Below, one piece after another: positions 35,118-46,221 of a stretch of 64,000 bases of DNA. Made by a program: the position numbers and the translations under genes. This DNA comes from Manduca sexta (lineage: Eukaryota; Arthropoda; Insecta; Lepidoptera; Sphingidae). Under the pieces are notes generated by a model. It saw only the letters and a list, made by a program, of their open reading frames with translations, had not been told where the DNA came from and ran no database searches. Each line of letters starts with the position of its first letter. The stretch's first letter is position 1. Location: NCBI RefSeq assembly GCF_014839805.1, contig NC_051135.1, positions 12,465,291-12,529,290 of the forward strand, written 5' to 3'.

Positions 35118-35359
35118 ACACACACACATCACTCATTTATCCCCTAAGGAGTATGCAGAGCGCACCCAGGACACCCACTTTACGCTAAGTGTGTTCCGTC
35201 CCATGATGTGATAAGGTGCGAGCCTATTACCATATCGGGCACAAATTTCAGACTCCGGGCTGATACTGAGCAGAAAAACCCAAATATCACTTTTGCCGAC
35301 CCGGGATTCGAACCCAGGACCTCAGAGAGCTGCCGTACCGCGCATACACCGAGGCTGTC
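35118..35359 (-). repeat. tRNA-derived SINE with 9-bp target duplication
   Basis: Flanked by TACAATTTA at 35109-35117 and 35360-35368. Read on the minus strand, the head begins 'gacagcctcggtgtatgcgc' and contains the B box in 'ctgggttcgaatcccgg'. The insertion lies just downstream of the stop of the minus exon at 35447. Confidence 0.75.
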
Positions 35360-35446
35360 TACAATTTATCGACATCAAACTAGTTTCCACAACAATGTAC
35401 TATTAAACAAATTTTTGAAATTATTTTATCCGTTCATGTCAAAAGT

Positions 35447-35697
35447 CTAAAGTGGGTCGGATTGTTGATCCCCAAACACAATTTCAGATTTACAAGTGTG
35501 AGGACGAAAATACTCGTCGTTGGACAAAACCACGACGCCGTCGAGGGTCTTCACCATGGCCATGCATTTCAGAGATTTCCTATACTTACAATACCACAGC
35601 TGCACCTTTTTCCTTCGGTAGGCATTATGGGCATTGTACAGATGGTCTCTATAATGTAGCTTTGGATAGGCATTGCCCGTAATATATACTAGTTGTG
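35447..35697 (-). CDS. mod(mdg4): FLYWCH alternative terminal exon (-), His-x-Cys variant
   Basis: Acceptor 'tgtttttatttttcag' ends at 35698; phase 1, here with Ala at the junction. It runs 82 codons to TAG 35447-35449 with no start codon near the 5' end. It reads YPKLHYRDHLYNAHNAYRRK, QLWYCKYRKSLKCMAM, then YFRPHTCKSEIVFGDQ. The Trp, two Cys and His are present, but the last ligand is Cys in place of His, as in the exon at 31861. The first strand (PKLHYRDHLY) is diverged from the usual Gly-Tyr. No stop interrupts it. Confidence 0.78.
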
Positions 35698-38477
35698 CTG
35701 AAAAATAAAAACATATTTTTTATATATAAAACCTCTGTTTGATTTAAAAGTTTTTGTGCAATGCGAATTAACTATAAAAATGTAATGTATGATTTTATTT
35801 ATTAAAATATTTTCCTTTCATATACAATTAAAAATATCAGTTGACAATGTATAAGAAAGTTTCCATAACCTCAAGAAAGTATAATTTTTTATACTGCGTA
35901 GACCAATTTCAGAACGTATAGCAATTAGCCGTCGTCGCGTCGCAAGCATCGTGTGTTACTAATTATGTCTATATCTTTTTGCTTTTAAATGAATAAAACA
36001 AAATATAGTTAAAATATACACGTTCATATATTGTAAACATTTCAAATTATGCTTAACAAACTTAAAAATATCAAAGTTATTTTTGTTCTGAAAGGAACTG
36101 GCACAAGGACCATACAAAATCAAATAAACACTCAATAAAATTAATAGAAAACTAATACGTATTCTTATTTCTTGTACAAAATGTTAGTCACGGAAGACTT
36201 AAAAATATTTTATTTATTTAATCTATAAAATTAAGTATTTACTAAGCATACTTACATATTTGCAAATACAAAATAACCCCTCCTTTCACTTAAAACTAAT
36301 TTACTAAATATTCTCGAAAATGTTTTAAAATTATATTTAATATTCAGTTAGGAATCACATTGCTTGAAATTATTATTACCAACACAGGATATGAATATTG
36401 AAAATGTCTAGTATTGTAAGTATATTATGATATTCTTAGGGCTGTCGAATATATAGCGCAGCGCAGTGCTGGAGATTTTTTACTGTCAAACTATTATCGA
36501 CATTTTCTTCATTGAAATAGTATTCAAAATCAATTAACACAGCATTGTAATGCAATTTATTGGTAATGGATTTTGAATATTATTTCAATGAAGACAATGT
36601 TGATAATAGTTTGACTGTAAAAGACATATCCGCGTTTCGTTACGCCATATATGCGATGGCTCTTATTGTTTTAAGGTACTCTTCCATTGTCACAATTAGG
36701 GCGAGTACAATCGATATAAAAAGCATGTTCTAGTATTTTCTCACTGGATAATTTATATTCTCAAAAAAAAGGCGGCAAACAGGCAATTGAATTCTTAAAC
36801 ATCAACAATACTCAACTATGGTACAAAAAAAAAATGTATTTGTAATAGAAAATTTTTATAAACAAGACAAAATGATTTATGGACGAACAAAGGGGTTAAA
36901 AGTTAAAATTAAAAAATAATAACATCAAATTTCGAGCTGTCGGTGCATTTTGATTGGTGCAGTTTAACAATTCTACAATACGTGGGAAATTTGGACGGCA
37001 TTAAGTCAAAACAAAATTATTTTTAGAGTCAAACGGTCCCAAAAATATAAGAAATAAATAAAATTTCCTAATGCACCATACAATTCACAAAAAAACTTTA
37101 TAACATTAAAAAAAAAAAATTAGCGAACCGATTTTTTTTTATATCGATTATTATTTTAAAAGTGTGTATATTTAGTATTAAAATGAAATTTTATTTAAAT
37201 AATAACACGTTCTAATATAATGATTGCACTTACAAATGATAGGATCAAACTTTATTTAAAAAAAAAATGTTTAAAAAAGCGTTATATTATTTCATTTCAT
37301 AATTCTATTTCGTGAATGAATTTATGACTAGTAATTTTACAACAACAAAGAAATAACATTTATAAAAAGTTTATAAGTTTTTGTTAAGTCAAGAAAAATA
37401 GGCATTAACTGTACAAATAAATATTCCAACTTTTACTTATATTATATCTTTTTTGTCTTAGGACCTTTTTTATTAATTGTTCACAGCAAAGTGAGCATAC
37501 TGCGCATTGTAAGTCCGATGTTCTTATTTATTAATATAAAAAATGTACTTGTAATCAAGTACAATATGGAATATCTATTTTTTTTTTTTCAATAGTCGCT
37601 ATGATTATGCCGGCCGGCCTCATAACGATACCATTATTATAAATTGCAAAGGCCGTGTATTGCTGTGTAAGATGGTATAGATGACGCGCATAAATATATA
37701 CACTTTTGATATATAAAATTGTATGTAAACAATAGTTTCAATAGAAAATCAGAAAAAACTCCAAGAAAAAAGACATTAAGGCCCCACCCCGAGCAAAACG
37801 GTGCGCTAACCATATATTTAGAAGCTAAATATTTGAAATTTATAATAAATATAGAAAAAAAAAAATAACTTTTATACAATATGTCATCTTTGCTTTAAAA
37901 AAATATCTTTTTTTATAATATCGACATTGTTTCACTCATTTCGTAATATAAATGCAACTAAAATTGTTGACGCGGATCTTGTCTTAAAGTACGGATTATT
38001 TTTAATTTGAAAGACACCACTCTAGAAGACGTGAACATAGATAATTTAATAAGGAATATTTTGGTAGTTTAAATTTTAAAGCGACCCGAAATAGATTTTT
38101 TTTAACAAATAATTCGCAAATCTTTGCATATTACCTTTAACTCAGGCGCCGTAAAAATATGGAAGGAAACTTCAAGGCCGTTTGCTCGAGAGAGAGCCTT
38201 AAAACCCAGTATCAGGCAAATAAACATAGTACCCTATGTCGCAGTAATATACAGACGTACAAATACCGTATGACCGACACAAATAATATACAATGTAGTA
38301 TTAAACATCAATTGTCTTGAGACAACAGGGTTCTCTGATCATTATTAAATTATCCTCGAGAGTCCCAGTCGCTCCAGGTTCGACCCGCGATCTTACATTT
38401 TAATAGAATCCTGCTACCCCAAGGCAATGGTCTCGTATGATTGGTAAGAACAATCTTAAACAACTTTTCATACCAAC
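35698..38477. other. Exon-free interval
   Basis: 2.8 kb, mostly AT-rich with A/T runs. Contains the hairpin at 36478-36623. A 'gccggccggcc' patch at 37610-37620 has no open frame of interest. No exon found. Confidence 0.5.
36478..36623. mobile_element. Short foldback element
   Basis: 'tactgtcaaactattatc' and 'ttcattgaaatagtattcaa' on the left recur inverted as 'ttgaatattatttcaatgaa' and 'gataatagtttgactgta' on the right, around a centre near 36550. Hairpin-type MITE; ends not exact. Confidence 0.65.
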
Positions 38478-38674
38478 TCAATGATTGTGCATGTCAGTAA
38501 GCTTGACGATAACGTTCCCTTCAGTGATGGCGATGGCGCGGCACTTGTTGAAGCACTTGGAGCATCGCCAGCGCGTTCTGCCTTGTCTGCTGACGTAGTG
38601 CCTCATGAACCGGTTCTTGCCGATCATAAGTACGACTCGCCCGTTGCGCTCCGTGAAGATGGTTGCTTGCGTAC
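38478..38674 (-). CDS. mod(mdg4): FLYWCH alternative terminal exon (-)
   Basis: Acceptor 'cacgcaacatttttag' ends at 38675, phase 1 (Gly junction). A minimal exon that ends at the finger: TERNGRVVLMIGKNRFMR, TRWRCSKCFNKCRAIAI, then DMHNH and TGA 38478-38480. There is a third Cys in the loop (CSKCFNKC), giving a choice of spacing for the second ligand. Clearly GC-richer than its flanks. Confidence 0.87.
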
Positions 38675-40872
38675 CTAAAAATGTTGCGTGTTGTAGCTAA
38701 AATTATATTGAATAAACCAATATATGTTATAATGGGACCATTTCGTGGTCCTATTTTAATAAATAGAAAAGAAATTATGGAAATCGGAATACAAATCTCG
38801 GAGTAATTGACGTAAATACATAAAAAATACATGAATTAAGAAAATATTTTTGGACGTTGCTTAAAGAGGATAGAGGTTAGATGTAGTTTTTGTATATAAA
38901 TATTATTGATTTGGAACTCTTCATTTCTTGTATGAAATCTCCCAGTAACAATATCCTAGTCATTAAATGATTTAAAGTTATCTTAGTGACAAACAAAGCC
39001 GGTGGAGGAGTTTACATAACAACAAATATCGATATATTCCCTTCTACTTTAGATATCTGTAAAATATGTTTGTGGTAACTGATTACTTACCATTGAAACT
39101 CCCCAATTTCCTTATAGCAAAGTTTTTATAATTACAATTGTATAGTTGACTTTGAAGTATATTCAGTAAATCAATCATACCGAATTTTCTTTAAAGAGAA
39201 GACTGGTAAATATAATAATGAAATGAGTACCAGAGAAACATCCATTAAGACACATTTAATCATCGAATTACAACAAAAGCATTTCGCTTAATTAATATAA
39301 AATAATGATTATACTATGGAACATAAAAATACTGTCAACGTCATCTACTTTCAATTTAATGCACTGAGTTTTTTTATCTATTCCTGAGAACGTTCAATCT
39401 AAAATACTAGTAATTGCTTTAAAAGGGAAATAAACTTATGCCTTATGTGTAAATGCCTAACTAGAATTAAGTCTCTTTTAGTAGTGATGAAAAAAATAAA
39501 TAAAAAAAACATTCAACTTCATAATATGATTGGATGAAGTAGATGTTGTAGTCAATGAAGTTCAGATCTAACGAAATGAAGGTTATCAACTTTGCCTAAA
39601 TAAATTAGACAAAATAAGTCTTTCGAAATCAATATTAAAATTATTTGTAATTGCAGCTATGTCTGTGGAGTCCACGTTAGTCAAACTTACACTATCTTCA
39701 CTATTGGTGTTGTAAGAATAAATATAATGTCGAATATATATAAAACATTTCTGCTTTTGGTATTTTCTTCAACGTTTAAGTACTTTGTCATTCACTTTCA
39801 GAAGGACTATGAATTACATACACGTAGTTGGGTAAATGACATTTTCTTTAAAGGTGGACGATATAAGATGAATAATTTCAAAAGCCCTGGTATCATTAAT
39901 TCATTTATATATGCCTTTACAAACTGTTAGTTTTCCTGTTTTTACAAATCCTGGCTTATTTGTAAAATGTCAATAGCTTTGGCGTTCTCTGGTCGGAACT
40001 ACATCTATGGCACTATATTTGAATGTGTAAACTCACGCATATTTTTGATCTTCCTACATATTTTGATTTCTTTTAAATAAACTACGCCATTTTTATATTA
40101 TTAAATGTCGAGAAAGGTACTTATTTAAATAAAAAAAGGGATGGAAATTTTACTAATTGGCGATCATTTGTAAAAGGATTCAGTTTGTAAAGGCATGAAT
40201 TATACAAAAACAAATTACTACGAAAGCTGTTAGAATTAAAACTTTAAATTCATTATAATAGAGACACATATAATAAAGCAATGGACATATTAGTGATAAT
40301 TGTATATGATTTATAGATGAAACAGTAAATTTATAAAATAAATACGGCCCTCTGGCTATTTGTAATCTAAAATAACAAGTCTCTTTAATAAGAGCACCCG
40401 ATTCTAATCTATTGTGATTATCATCTAACGCAGGGTTTCTCAAACTTTTGGCTTCACGAACCCTTTTAAAAGTTTCCAGATAGCAGATAGCAAACCCTTT
40501 AATTATAATAATAAAATAAGAAATCATTTACTGTCGTTTTATTGAAATTTCAATGCGTACTATTTTTATTCCAAAATTCTTGTTAAAATATGACTTTTTC
40601 TAGTGTATGATATGATCCTCTAAAAAAAAAATGGCAACACTGGTGCCAGAGTGAGCGACGAATTTACTATATAGTCGCGCGTGCGCCGTCGTCTGTGCCG
40701 CACGTGCCTGCTAGTCATCAAGCCAACATCCCGTAAATCTTGTCGCTAACCTCGTACCATCGAATGACAAACCCCTAGGAGTTCGCAGATGCCACTTTGA
40801 GAAACCCTGATCTAACGCATTACGCTAAACTTGTCTTATAAATGACCTAAAGCGGTCAAATATCACTAAATA
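38675..40872. other. Exon-free interval
   Basis: 2.2 kb AT-rich; contains the hAT-like MITE at 40431-40809. Small open frames here (39727-39930 and 40180-40527) lack any family signature. Confidence 0.5.
40431..40809. mobile_element. hAT-like MITE with perfect 8-bp TSD
   Basis: Terminal inverted repeats CAGGGTTTCTCAAA / TTTGAGAAACCCTG, flanked on both sides by ATCTAACG (40423-40430 and 40810-40817). An 8-bp duplication is the hAT hallmark. The interior has no transposase. A shorter relative is at 56397-56623. Confidence 0.85.
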
Positions 40873-41519
40873 TTAAATATTTGTAGCTACGTCATCACTA
40901 TTATTATTCTGAGGGGCATTCAAATTAACAAGTTCTTCTTGACCTACATCAATATTAGGTTCTAACTTGTCCAAACCCAGGTCATTCGTAAAATCGTCAG
41001 TTACATTTATAAATATATTATCTGTATTGAAATCGCTCGTATCCAAATTCTTATTGTTAGTTTGTGAATGTGTTATCACAGGAGCTGCTATCGATGACAC
41101 AGATGGCAGAGAGTTGCCATTATTAATATCATTCTGAATATTATTCAGAGGATCGTCTAAATGTGAATTGTAATCTTTATCGTCATTAGTCTCTAAAGGT
41201 AACGAAGTGAAGATAAAGTTCTGAACCAAGGAATTCTGTTGTTGTTGGAATTTCTCCAATTCTAATTCTTCTCCGTCTGACAATATTTCTATTGGTGCTT
41301 CATCTCTCACTACTTCTATAACGTCGTCGTCTGAAGCATTATCTTGGATGGTATCTATTGCAGAACAGTTTGCGTTCACTTCGTTAATAACATTTGTGGT
41401 TACGGTGGTTGTAGTGGAACTGGTAGCCGCTGTTACGGTAGAAGTGACAGCTGTGGTAGCAACAGAAGTGGTCGCAGACGTCGTGGCAGAAGTTGTGGTA
41501 GGATTTGCTACGTCCTTGC
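40873..41519 (-). CDS. Thr-rich / acidic alternative terminal exon (-), no zinc finger
   Basis: Acceptor 'tttttgttataggc' puts AG at 41520-41521; phase 1 (Gly junction), about 214 residues to TAA at 40873-40875. The first 45 residues are almost only Thr, Ser, Ala and Val. Then come two hydrophobic clusters in acidic surroundings, DDDVIEVVRDE and IEILSDGEELE, which look like SUMO-interaction motifs. A Gln run (EKFQQQQNS) and a long Asn/Asp-rich disordered tail follow. No FLYWCH or other metal ligands. Its splice phase and position between FLYWCH exons suggest an isoform-specific C-terminus for protein contacts rather than DNA binding. The Thr tract shows short tandem codon repeats. It could instead belong to another gene. 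Confidence 0.65.
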
Positions 41520-42811
41520 CTATAACAAAAACAAACTTCCAACATTACAAATGCGTGTGTACTTCATTACGTCTTACAGAATATGCGCATAATATTAAAT
41601 TAGATACTAACATACAATAAAAAAGTATTGAGCGGAATTAAGATTACTTTATTCGAAAAATATATTATAATTTCATAAAATATCCTTTAGGATAGGTATA
41701 TAAGAAAAAAATCACATAGAAAAAATATTACATAGAGTATGTACAAAGCATTTACAAATACACGAATAGAGATAATATTTTTGTATATTAGAACAACGAC
41801 AGTTCAACCGGCAAAATGTTAGCCCTATTAGTACGTGAATCTTTTAATTGGACGAGGTTTGAACCTTTCATAGACAATGCTAATTGCGGGGCTGAATTAG
41901 GTTCTGAATTTTCTAAGCATTGCTATAGACTGCTAATAAAATGTGCGCAATTAATCCCATGCCCCTAACCCCTAAAAGAAGTTACGCTACATTAGACAAC
42001 ACAATACCAATTCACTCGGGAATTTACCCGCAAAATTATTAAAAGTAGTTTGGAAAATATTTTGCCATGTCCGTGATAGGATTAATGCTTGAGAATTAAT
42101 TTTTGCTCTACATTTGATAACTATTATGGAATAGGTTCAAATACGGATCAGAGTTCTACTATATTATGACCTCTACCAGTTTACGGACATTATCGGTTAG
42201 AGTAATTATAATTAAATTTTAACTATTATTTAGTTGTGACAAATTATTTGGTTTGTTGACATGTTACACTATTGTGATTATATTTTGCTTTTGAGTACTT
42301 GCAATTCCGCTTTAACCATAATAATTAGGGGAATTTTCCTAACAATTTATCGGTTTTAGTCATAGGCAGATATTATCTTATTTTACTCTTATATAAATAA
42401 TATATCATTCTTATAATCTCTTAAACGTTTAACTTAAAAAATATGATAAATTTCGAACGTGTAGAAGATAAAAAAAAGTATATAGAAAATACTCTAAATG
42501 AATAAAATGAAATAACAAAATACTAAATATCTAAATGTAACCTTTTAGCACCTGATACCAAGTGTAGACTATAATAAATTCGTAAAAAGTAACAGTAATC
42601 TTAGCCTAAGTATATTGGACAGAGAGAGTCTCAGAATTAATCCGTATATTTTAGTTAACGGTTACAATAATGAAACACAAATAATATGAACTGCCTCAAC
42701 ACTCAACATCTCTAAAGTCTTATAGTTTACGTGCTCCTTGAACAGATTTTGCCTAAACATCTATTTTGAATCTTATTCTATTGTTACGTTATGGTTCAAT
42801 TTTGTAATCGT
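41520..42811. other. Interval between minus exons
   Basis: AT-rich, with no exon or repeat that I can name. Confidence 0.5.
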
Positions 42812-43005
42812 CTATTTAACGCTATGGTTATGCTGGTTGCTGACTATAATCTTGCCGTGGACAATGTGGACCTTACATTTGCACGCGTAAGTGCCTCGTT
42901 TAGAACACCGCCAGTAACTCCTCAGATGGGTTCCATACTCCCGGTGGAATCGGTGACCATTGAGCAGCAGCACTTGACCACCTTTTACTGTCGTAAAAAT
43001 CTCAC
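42812..43005 (-). CDS. mod(mdg4): FLYWCH alternative terminal exon (-)
   Basis: Acceptor 'gtatccgtatcag' ends at 43006, phase 1 (Gly junction). It reads FTTVKGGQVLLLNGHRFHRE, YWRCSKRGTYACKCKV and NQHNHSVK, with TAG at 42812-42814. The ligands are Trp-x-Cys, Cys (CKC pair) and His-Asn-His. Short, like the exon at 38478, with three residues after the last His. No defects. Confidence 0.87.
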
Positions 43006-43651
43006 CTGATACGGATACATATAAATAATTAGTTTCAAAATACAGTAGGGGAATGATTGCTAACGTATCTGTTGATATGTTTCATTATATTGGTCTAAAA
43101 TTAGTAAACCAGGTGATTCGCCAAATTCAAAAGACGACGAAATTATTGTTGTCACGTAAATTTTTGATTGTGTTTTTATCTGTTTCTACACAATAACAAT
43201 TGAACTTCAAAAATTTGTTGTACTCAATTTTTTTTTTGTGTTTTCTGAATAAGCTGAATGAGACATATTTTTTGGGATTTTGCATTCGAGGATTCACTTA
43301 GGAAGTAATAAAGAGGTGTTAGTTTTATTTTGATACTGAATCTCATAGCAATAACGCTATATTTTTTGGCATCAACAGGAGATTTTATTGAACTTATTTG
43401 GGAATAGTATGGATTTTTCTAAAATATCTGTTTGTTTAGATCTATATGTACATGTACACAAAGGCATGAAAATGAATAACTCATGGGAACAATTAACTAA
43501 CAAAAATATGGATATTGGAAAAAACGTTCATAATAATAAGTAATTTATTTTATATACTAATTCAATATAGGCACAATCGACATTACTTCTTTTACACATA
43601 ATAAAACTCTTGGTTAAAATCAAACAACAAAATAAAAATACAAAAACATTA
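43006..43651. other. Interval between minus exons
   Basis: AT-rich, no exon. A TTTATT at 43544-43549 (AATAAA on the minus strand) could end the transcript of the exon at 43652. Confidence 0.45.
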
Positions 43652-43884
43652 CTAACTACTGCATTTTTCACACAAAAATATTTTTTTTGACATACATTTA
43701 TTACAAACTAACCTCTTGCATACAAAACATTTGACACTCGACTTGCTGTCGATGCACTGTATCTTCACTTGGCAACGTCTTCGCACTGGTTGTCGTTCTG
43801 GTATTTCATCTGATATTATTACTGCATAACTGGTTTCATCATCTTCTTCCTTGATGCTTTTCATTTTGTTTTTCATCTTTTTAT
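43652..43884 (-). CDS. Terminal exon with short Cys-rich (piggyBac-tail-like) domain (-)
   Basis: Minus acceptor 'gacgtcaattttcag' ends at 43885, phase 1 (Asp junction), stop at 43652-43654. A Lys/Glu-rich lead (KKMKNKMKSIKEEDDE) is followed by DEIPERQPVRRRC, KSSVKCFVC, RLVCNKC and FLCEKC. The Cys pattern resembles degenerate C-terminal Cys clusters of piggyBac-type transposases. The exon is the opposite-strand relative of the + exon at 15615 and keeps the Cys (RRC) which that copy has lost. The Met codons in the lead are likely internal. It lies among FLYWCH exons with the same acceptor phase. Confidence 0.72.
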
Positions 43885-44093
43885 CTGAAAATTGACGTGC
43901 ATATTATAAAATTCATAAAACATTTTCAATTACTCATGTTTGATAAACATTAGTCTTGAATCATTATGAAATATGACAATTAACCCAAAAAGTTTGTAGT
44001 TGACAATTGAGAATAAGATCGAAGATATAACCTTAAATAAAATAAGGATAAAACACAAACAAATATTAAAATATATACAATTGAACACGTTTA

Positions 44094-44290
44094 TTAGTGA
44101 TTATGGTTGCCTAACTCAGAGATGAATCCACCAATCTTGTAGATTTTCGCTTTGCATTGGGGCGTGCTATAATAGTGAGTGCAATACCATATACTCCTAT
44201 CGTTCGCAGAGTTGGTTCGCTTGTTGTACCTGTAATTACCGACGTGCATTATAAGTCCTCCACGCTGCGAAGTAGAGTAGAAGAGATTAC
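44094..44290 (-). CDS. mod(mdg4): FLYWCH alternative terminal exon (-)
   Basis: Acceptor 'ctgttgtaataattccag' ends at 44291, phase 1 (Gly junction). It reads TSQRGGLIMHVGNYRYNK, IWYCTHYYSTPQCKAKI and ELGNHNH, with the stop TAA at 44094-44096. AATAAA overlaps the stop (44090-44095 on the minus strand), so the 3' UTR may be minimal. The inter-Cys loop is long and aromatic. The Met at 44324 lies upstream of the acceptor and is probably intronic. Confidence 0.86.
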
Positions 44291-44520
44291 CTGGAATTAT
44301 TACAACAGCGTTAACATCGAACATTCACTCTACGTTTTATTATCCAGTAATTGATTGTGTTTCCATAATTAATATTGTATTTCACTTGGGTTTGACTCCT
44401 AAATTGATAATATTGAAACATCAGTATTCATTTTGCATTGAGTATTTTCAAAAAATACATTAACATGAACACATTAACAAACTTCAACATTGAGCAATTT
44501 AGACTATGAAATAGCAATGA

Positions 44521-44768
44521 TCAATTGACTAGATCGAACGGTGATTCCCATTGGACTATTTTGTACTTAAGACTACCGATTGGATGGTTGTGGTCGTTTT
44601 TTAAACTGACGATCTCGTCGTCTATAGTGTGGACCTTGGCGGTGCAGTCGGCATGGGTGGCACACTTCCAAGTCTTTTTTACGTGTTGGAGACAGTAGGT
44701 CCTGCAGATGAAGGCATATCCGTCTACTATGAGGTGTCGCGTTCCACGAGCCGATGTTTTGTAGTATA
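44521..44768 (-). CDS. mod(mdg4): FLYWCH alternative terminal exon (-)
   Basis: Acceptor 'gcatatttcttttacag' ends at 44769, phase 1 (Val junction). The finger reads GTRHLIVDGYAFICR, TWKCATHADCTAKV and NDHNHPIG, then about 18 residues (LKYKIVQWESPFDLVN) to TGA 44521-44523. All four ligands are present. The tail is longer than in most minus exons, and its use is unknown. Confidence 0.86.
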
Positions 44769-45081
44769 CTGTAAAAGAAATATGCAAGATGATTTTTATC
44801 AGTCATATAATTTTCAATTTATAGTTGGCAAGAAGATGATATTTTGGACTTTTCTATAATTTATAGTTGGCCAGAAGATATTTTAGACATTTCAATAGAT
44901 TTATGAAGCGTTATGGCTCAAATAAAATAAATAACATAATATAAACGGTTTAATGAACAGTTTGGTAACAACCTTTTAACTAGGTGATGGCAGCTTGGAC
45001 CCTTTTCCGCTTGATTTATCCTAAGAAAAATTAATAAAAAAAGTTACTTTAAAGTTTTGTTATTGCGAACCTTATGCCAAA

Positions 45082-45287
45082 TCATCGATGGTTGTGTTTT
45101 GTTTGCAAACTGTCAACGCCGTCACTTAGATTGTCAGATAGAGTTATGATTCGTGCTTTGCATCCCTTGCGCGCATAACTACACGACCATTGGACCTTTC
45201 CACTCGTGTAAATCCAAGTTTTGCTAAACTTGTGCCCTTTGTAGATAAGCTGAATGGTTTGTCTTCTTCTTGCCCAAAATTTAATAA
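45082..45287 (-). CDS. mod(mdg4): FLYWCH alternative terminal exon (-), no internal start codon
   Basis: Acceptor 'aatttctttgttatag' ends at 45288, phase 1 (Val junction). It runs 67 codons without a start codon to TGA 45082-45084: IKFWARRRQTIQLIYKGHKF, VQWSCSYARKGCKARI, then a longer loop (LSDNLSDGVDSLQ) and KHNHR. Complete finger ligands. Its GCKAR segment and KHNH end resemble the + exons at 16106 and 17989, again linking the two strands. The acceptor ends in ATAG with a modest tract. Confidence 0.83.
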
Positions 45288-45744
45288 CTATAACAAAGAA
45301 ATTACCAATTTAACACCACATATAGTTTTCTTTGGAATTAATTGTCTTTTTTTGGAGACGTTTTTTGTTTTCATATTTATTATATTTTTTTGGGAGGGCA
45401 TAGACCTCATTATTGCTGTAATATTTTAAAATGTACAACCCATCGGAAATATTCTAAGTCTTTTGGCATTACAACTTTTTTTCTATAGCTCAAAAACGAA
45501 ACAAATAGTCTGATATTTAACTACGATAGCTACAATGTTCTTCGGACCGAAATACTGAGCGTTTCTTGCTTGGCATTAGAAATAGGTACTAGATGCTAGC
45601 CAAATCAATTCTTACGTCATTTAATAGCAGTAGATCTCCTAGTAACTATAACTTGTAATACATATGTCGCAGTCTGCCTCGTGATTTTGAAAGCTGCATT
45701 GCTTTGGAAACATCAGAAGAAAATAAAATCTAAAAACCACGTTT

Positions 45745-46005
45745 AATCATAGGCATACTGATGCAACTGCACCCGATGGTAAGTGGAGTGGGGTCCAATA
45801 GAATGTCGACTGACGAGAGATGATTACTCCTCGGCGGTCGACTCAATTACGCCGGCCTGTTGAAACCGGATATACACAGGCTGATCCCGGAACGCGACAC
45901 ACTTACGTGAGCCACTATAGCGAGTTTTACCACCTTGTGCACGGTAGCATCTGGACGGATATAAAATATATCCTACCACCAGCAAACCAGCAAGTAACCT
46001 AGTCT
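45745..46005 (+). repeat. Dispersed retroposon repeat
   Basis: Runs from 'aatcataggcatactgatgc' through 'gatggtaagtggagtggggt' to 'atcctaccaccagcaaacc'. A shorter related piece ('ggtggtaagtggagtggcgt') lies at about 16400. Common lepidopteran element type by my recollection. Confidence 0.55.
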
Positions 46006-46043
46006 TATTTCGATGTCTCATATTCGCGTAAACATAAGCAGCC

Positions 46044-46221
46044 TTACTTATAAAAAATTGGCAAAGCTATGCTTAGTTAAAATACAAATTTACTCGATCA
46101 GCTGTAAGTCAAAGACCGCTGTCTTGCCTCTTAATAAGGTTTAAACTAAGAACTGGTGATGTTTTTAGCTATTTAAGCAATTCTTAACCACCTCTTAACG
46201 CTAAAACAAGTTTATAAGTAA
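46044..46221. mobile_element. 178-bp MITE, copy 2 (inverted)
   Basis: Same terminal inverted repeats (TTACTTATAAA / TTTATAAGTAA) and same length as 29408-29585, in the opposite orientation. Confidence 0.7.

Larger units (their letters stand above)
32097..35446. other. Exon-poor interval with retroposon debris
   Basis: Holds a LINE 3' fragment (32740-33000), an unassigned + open frame (33213-33536), the 471-bp tandem duplication and a SINE (35118-35359), each listed. Otherwise AT-rich and without a recognisable exon. Confidence 0.5.

Noticed and set aside
37637..37879. Minus open frame of 80 codons
   Set aside because: Phe/Leu-rich translation of AT-rich DNA; no ligands or splice context.
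40180..40527. Minus open frame
   Set aside because: Runs into the hAT-like MITE and has no domain; the DNHN in it is not a finger.
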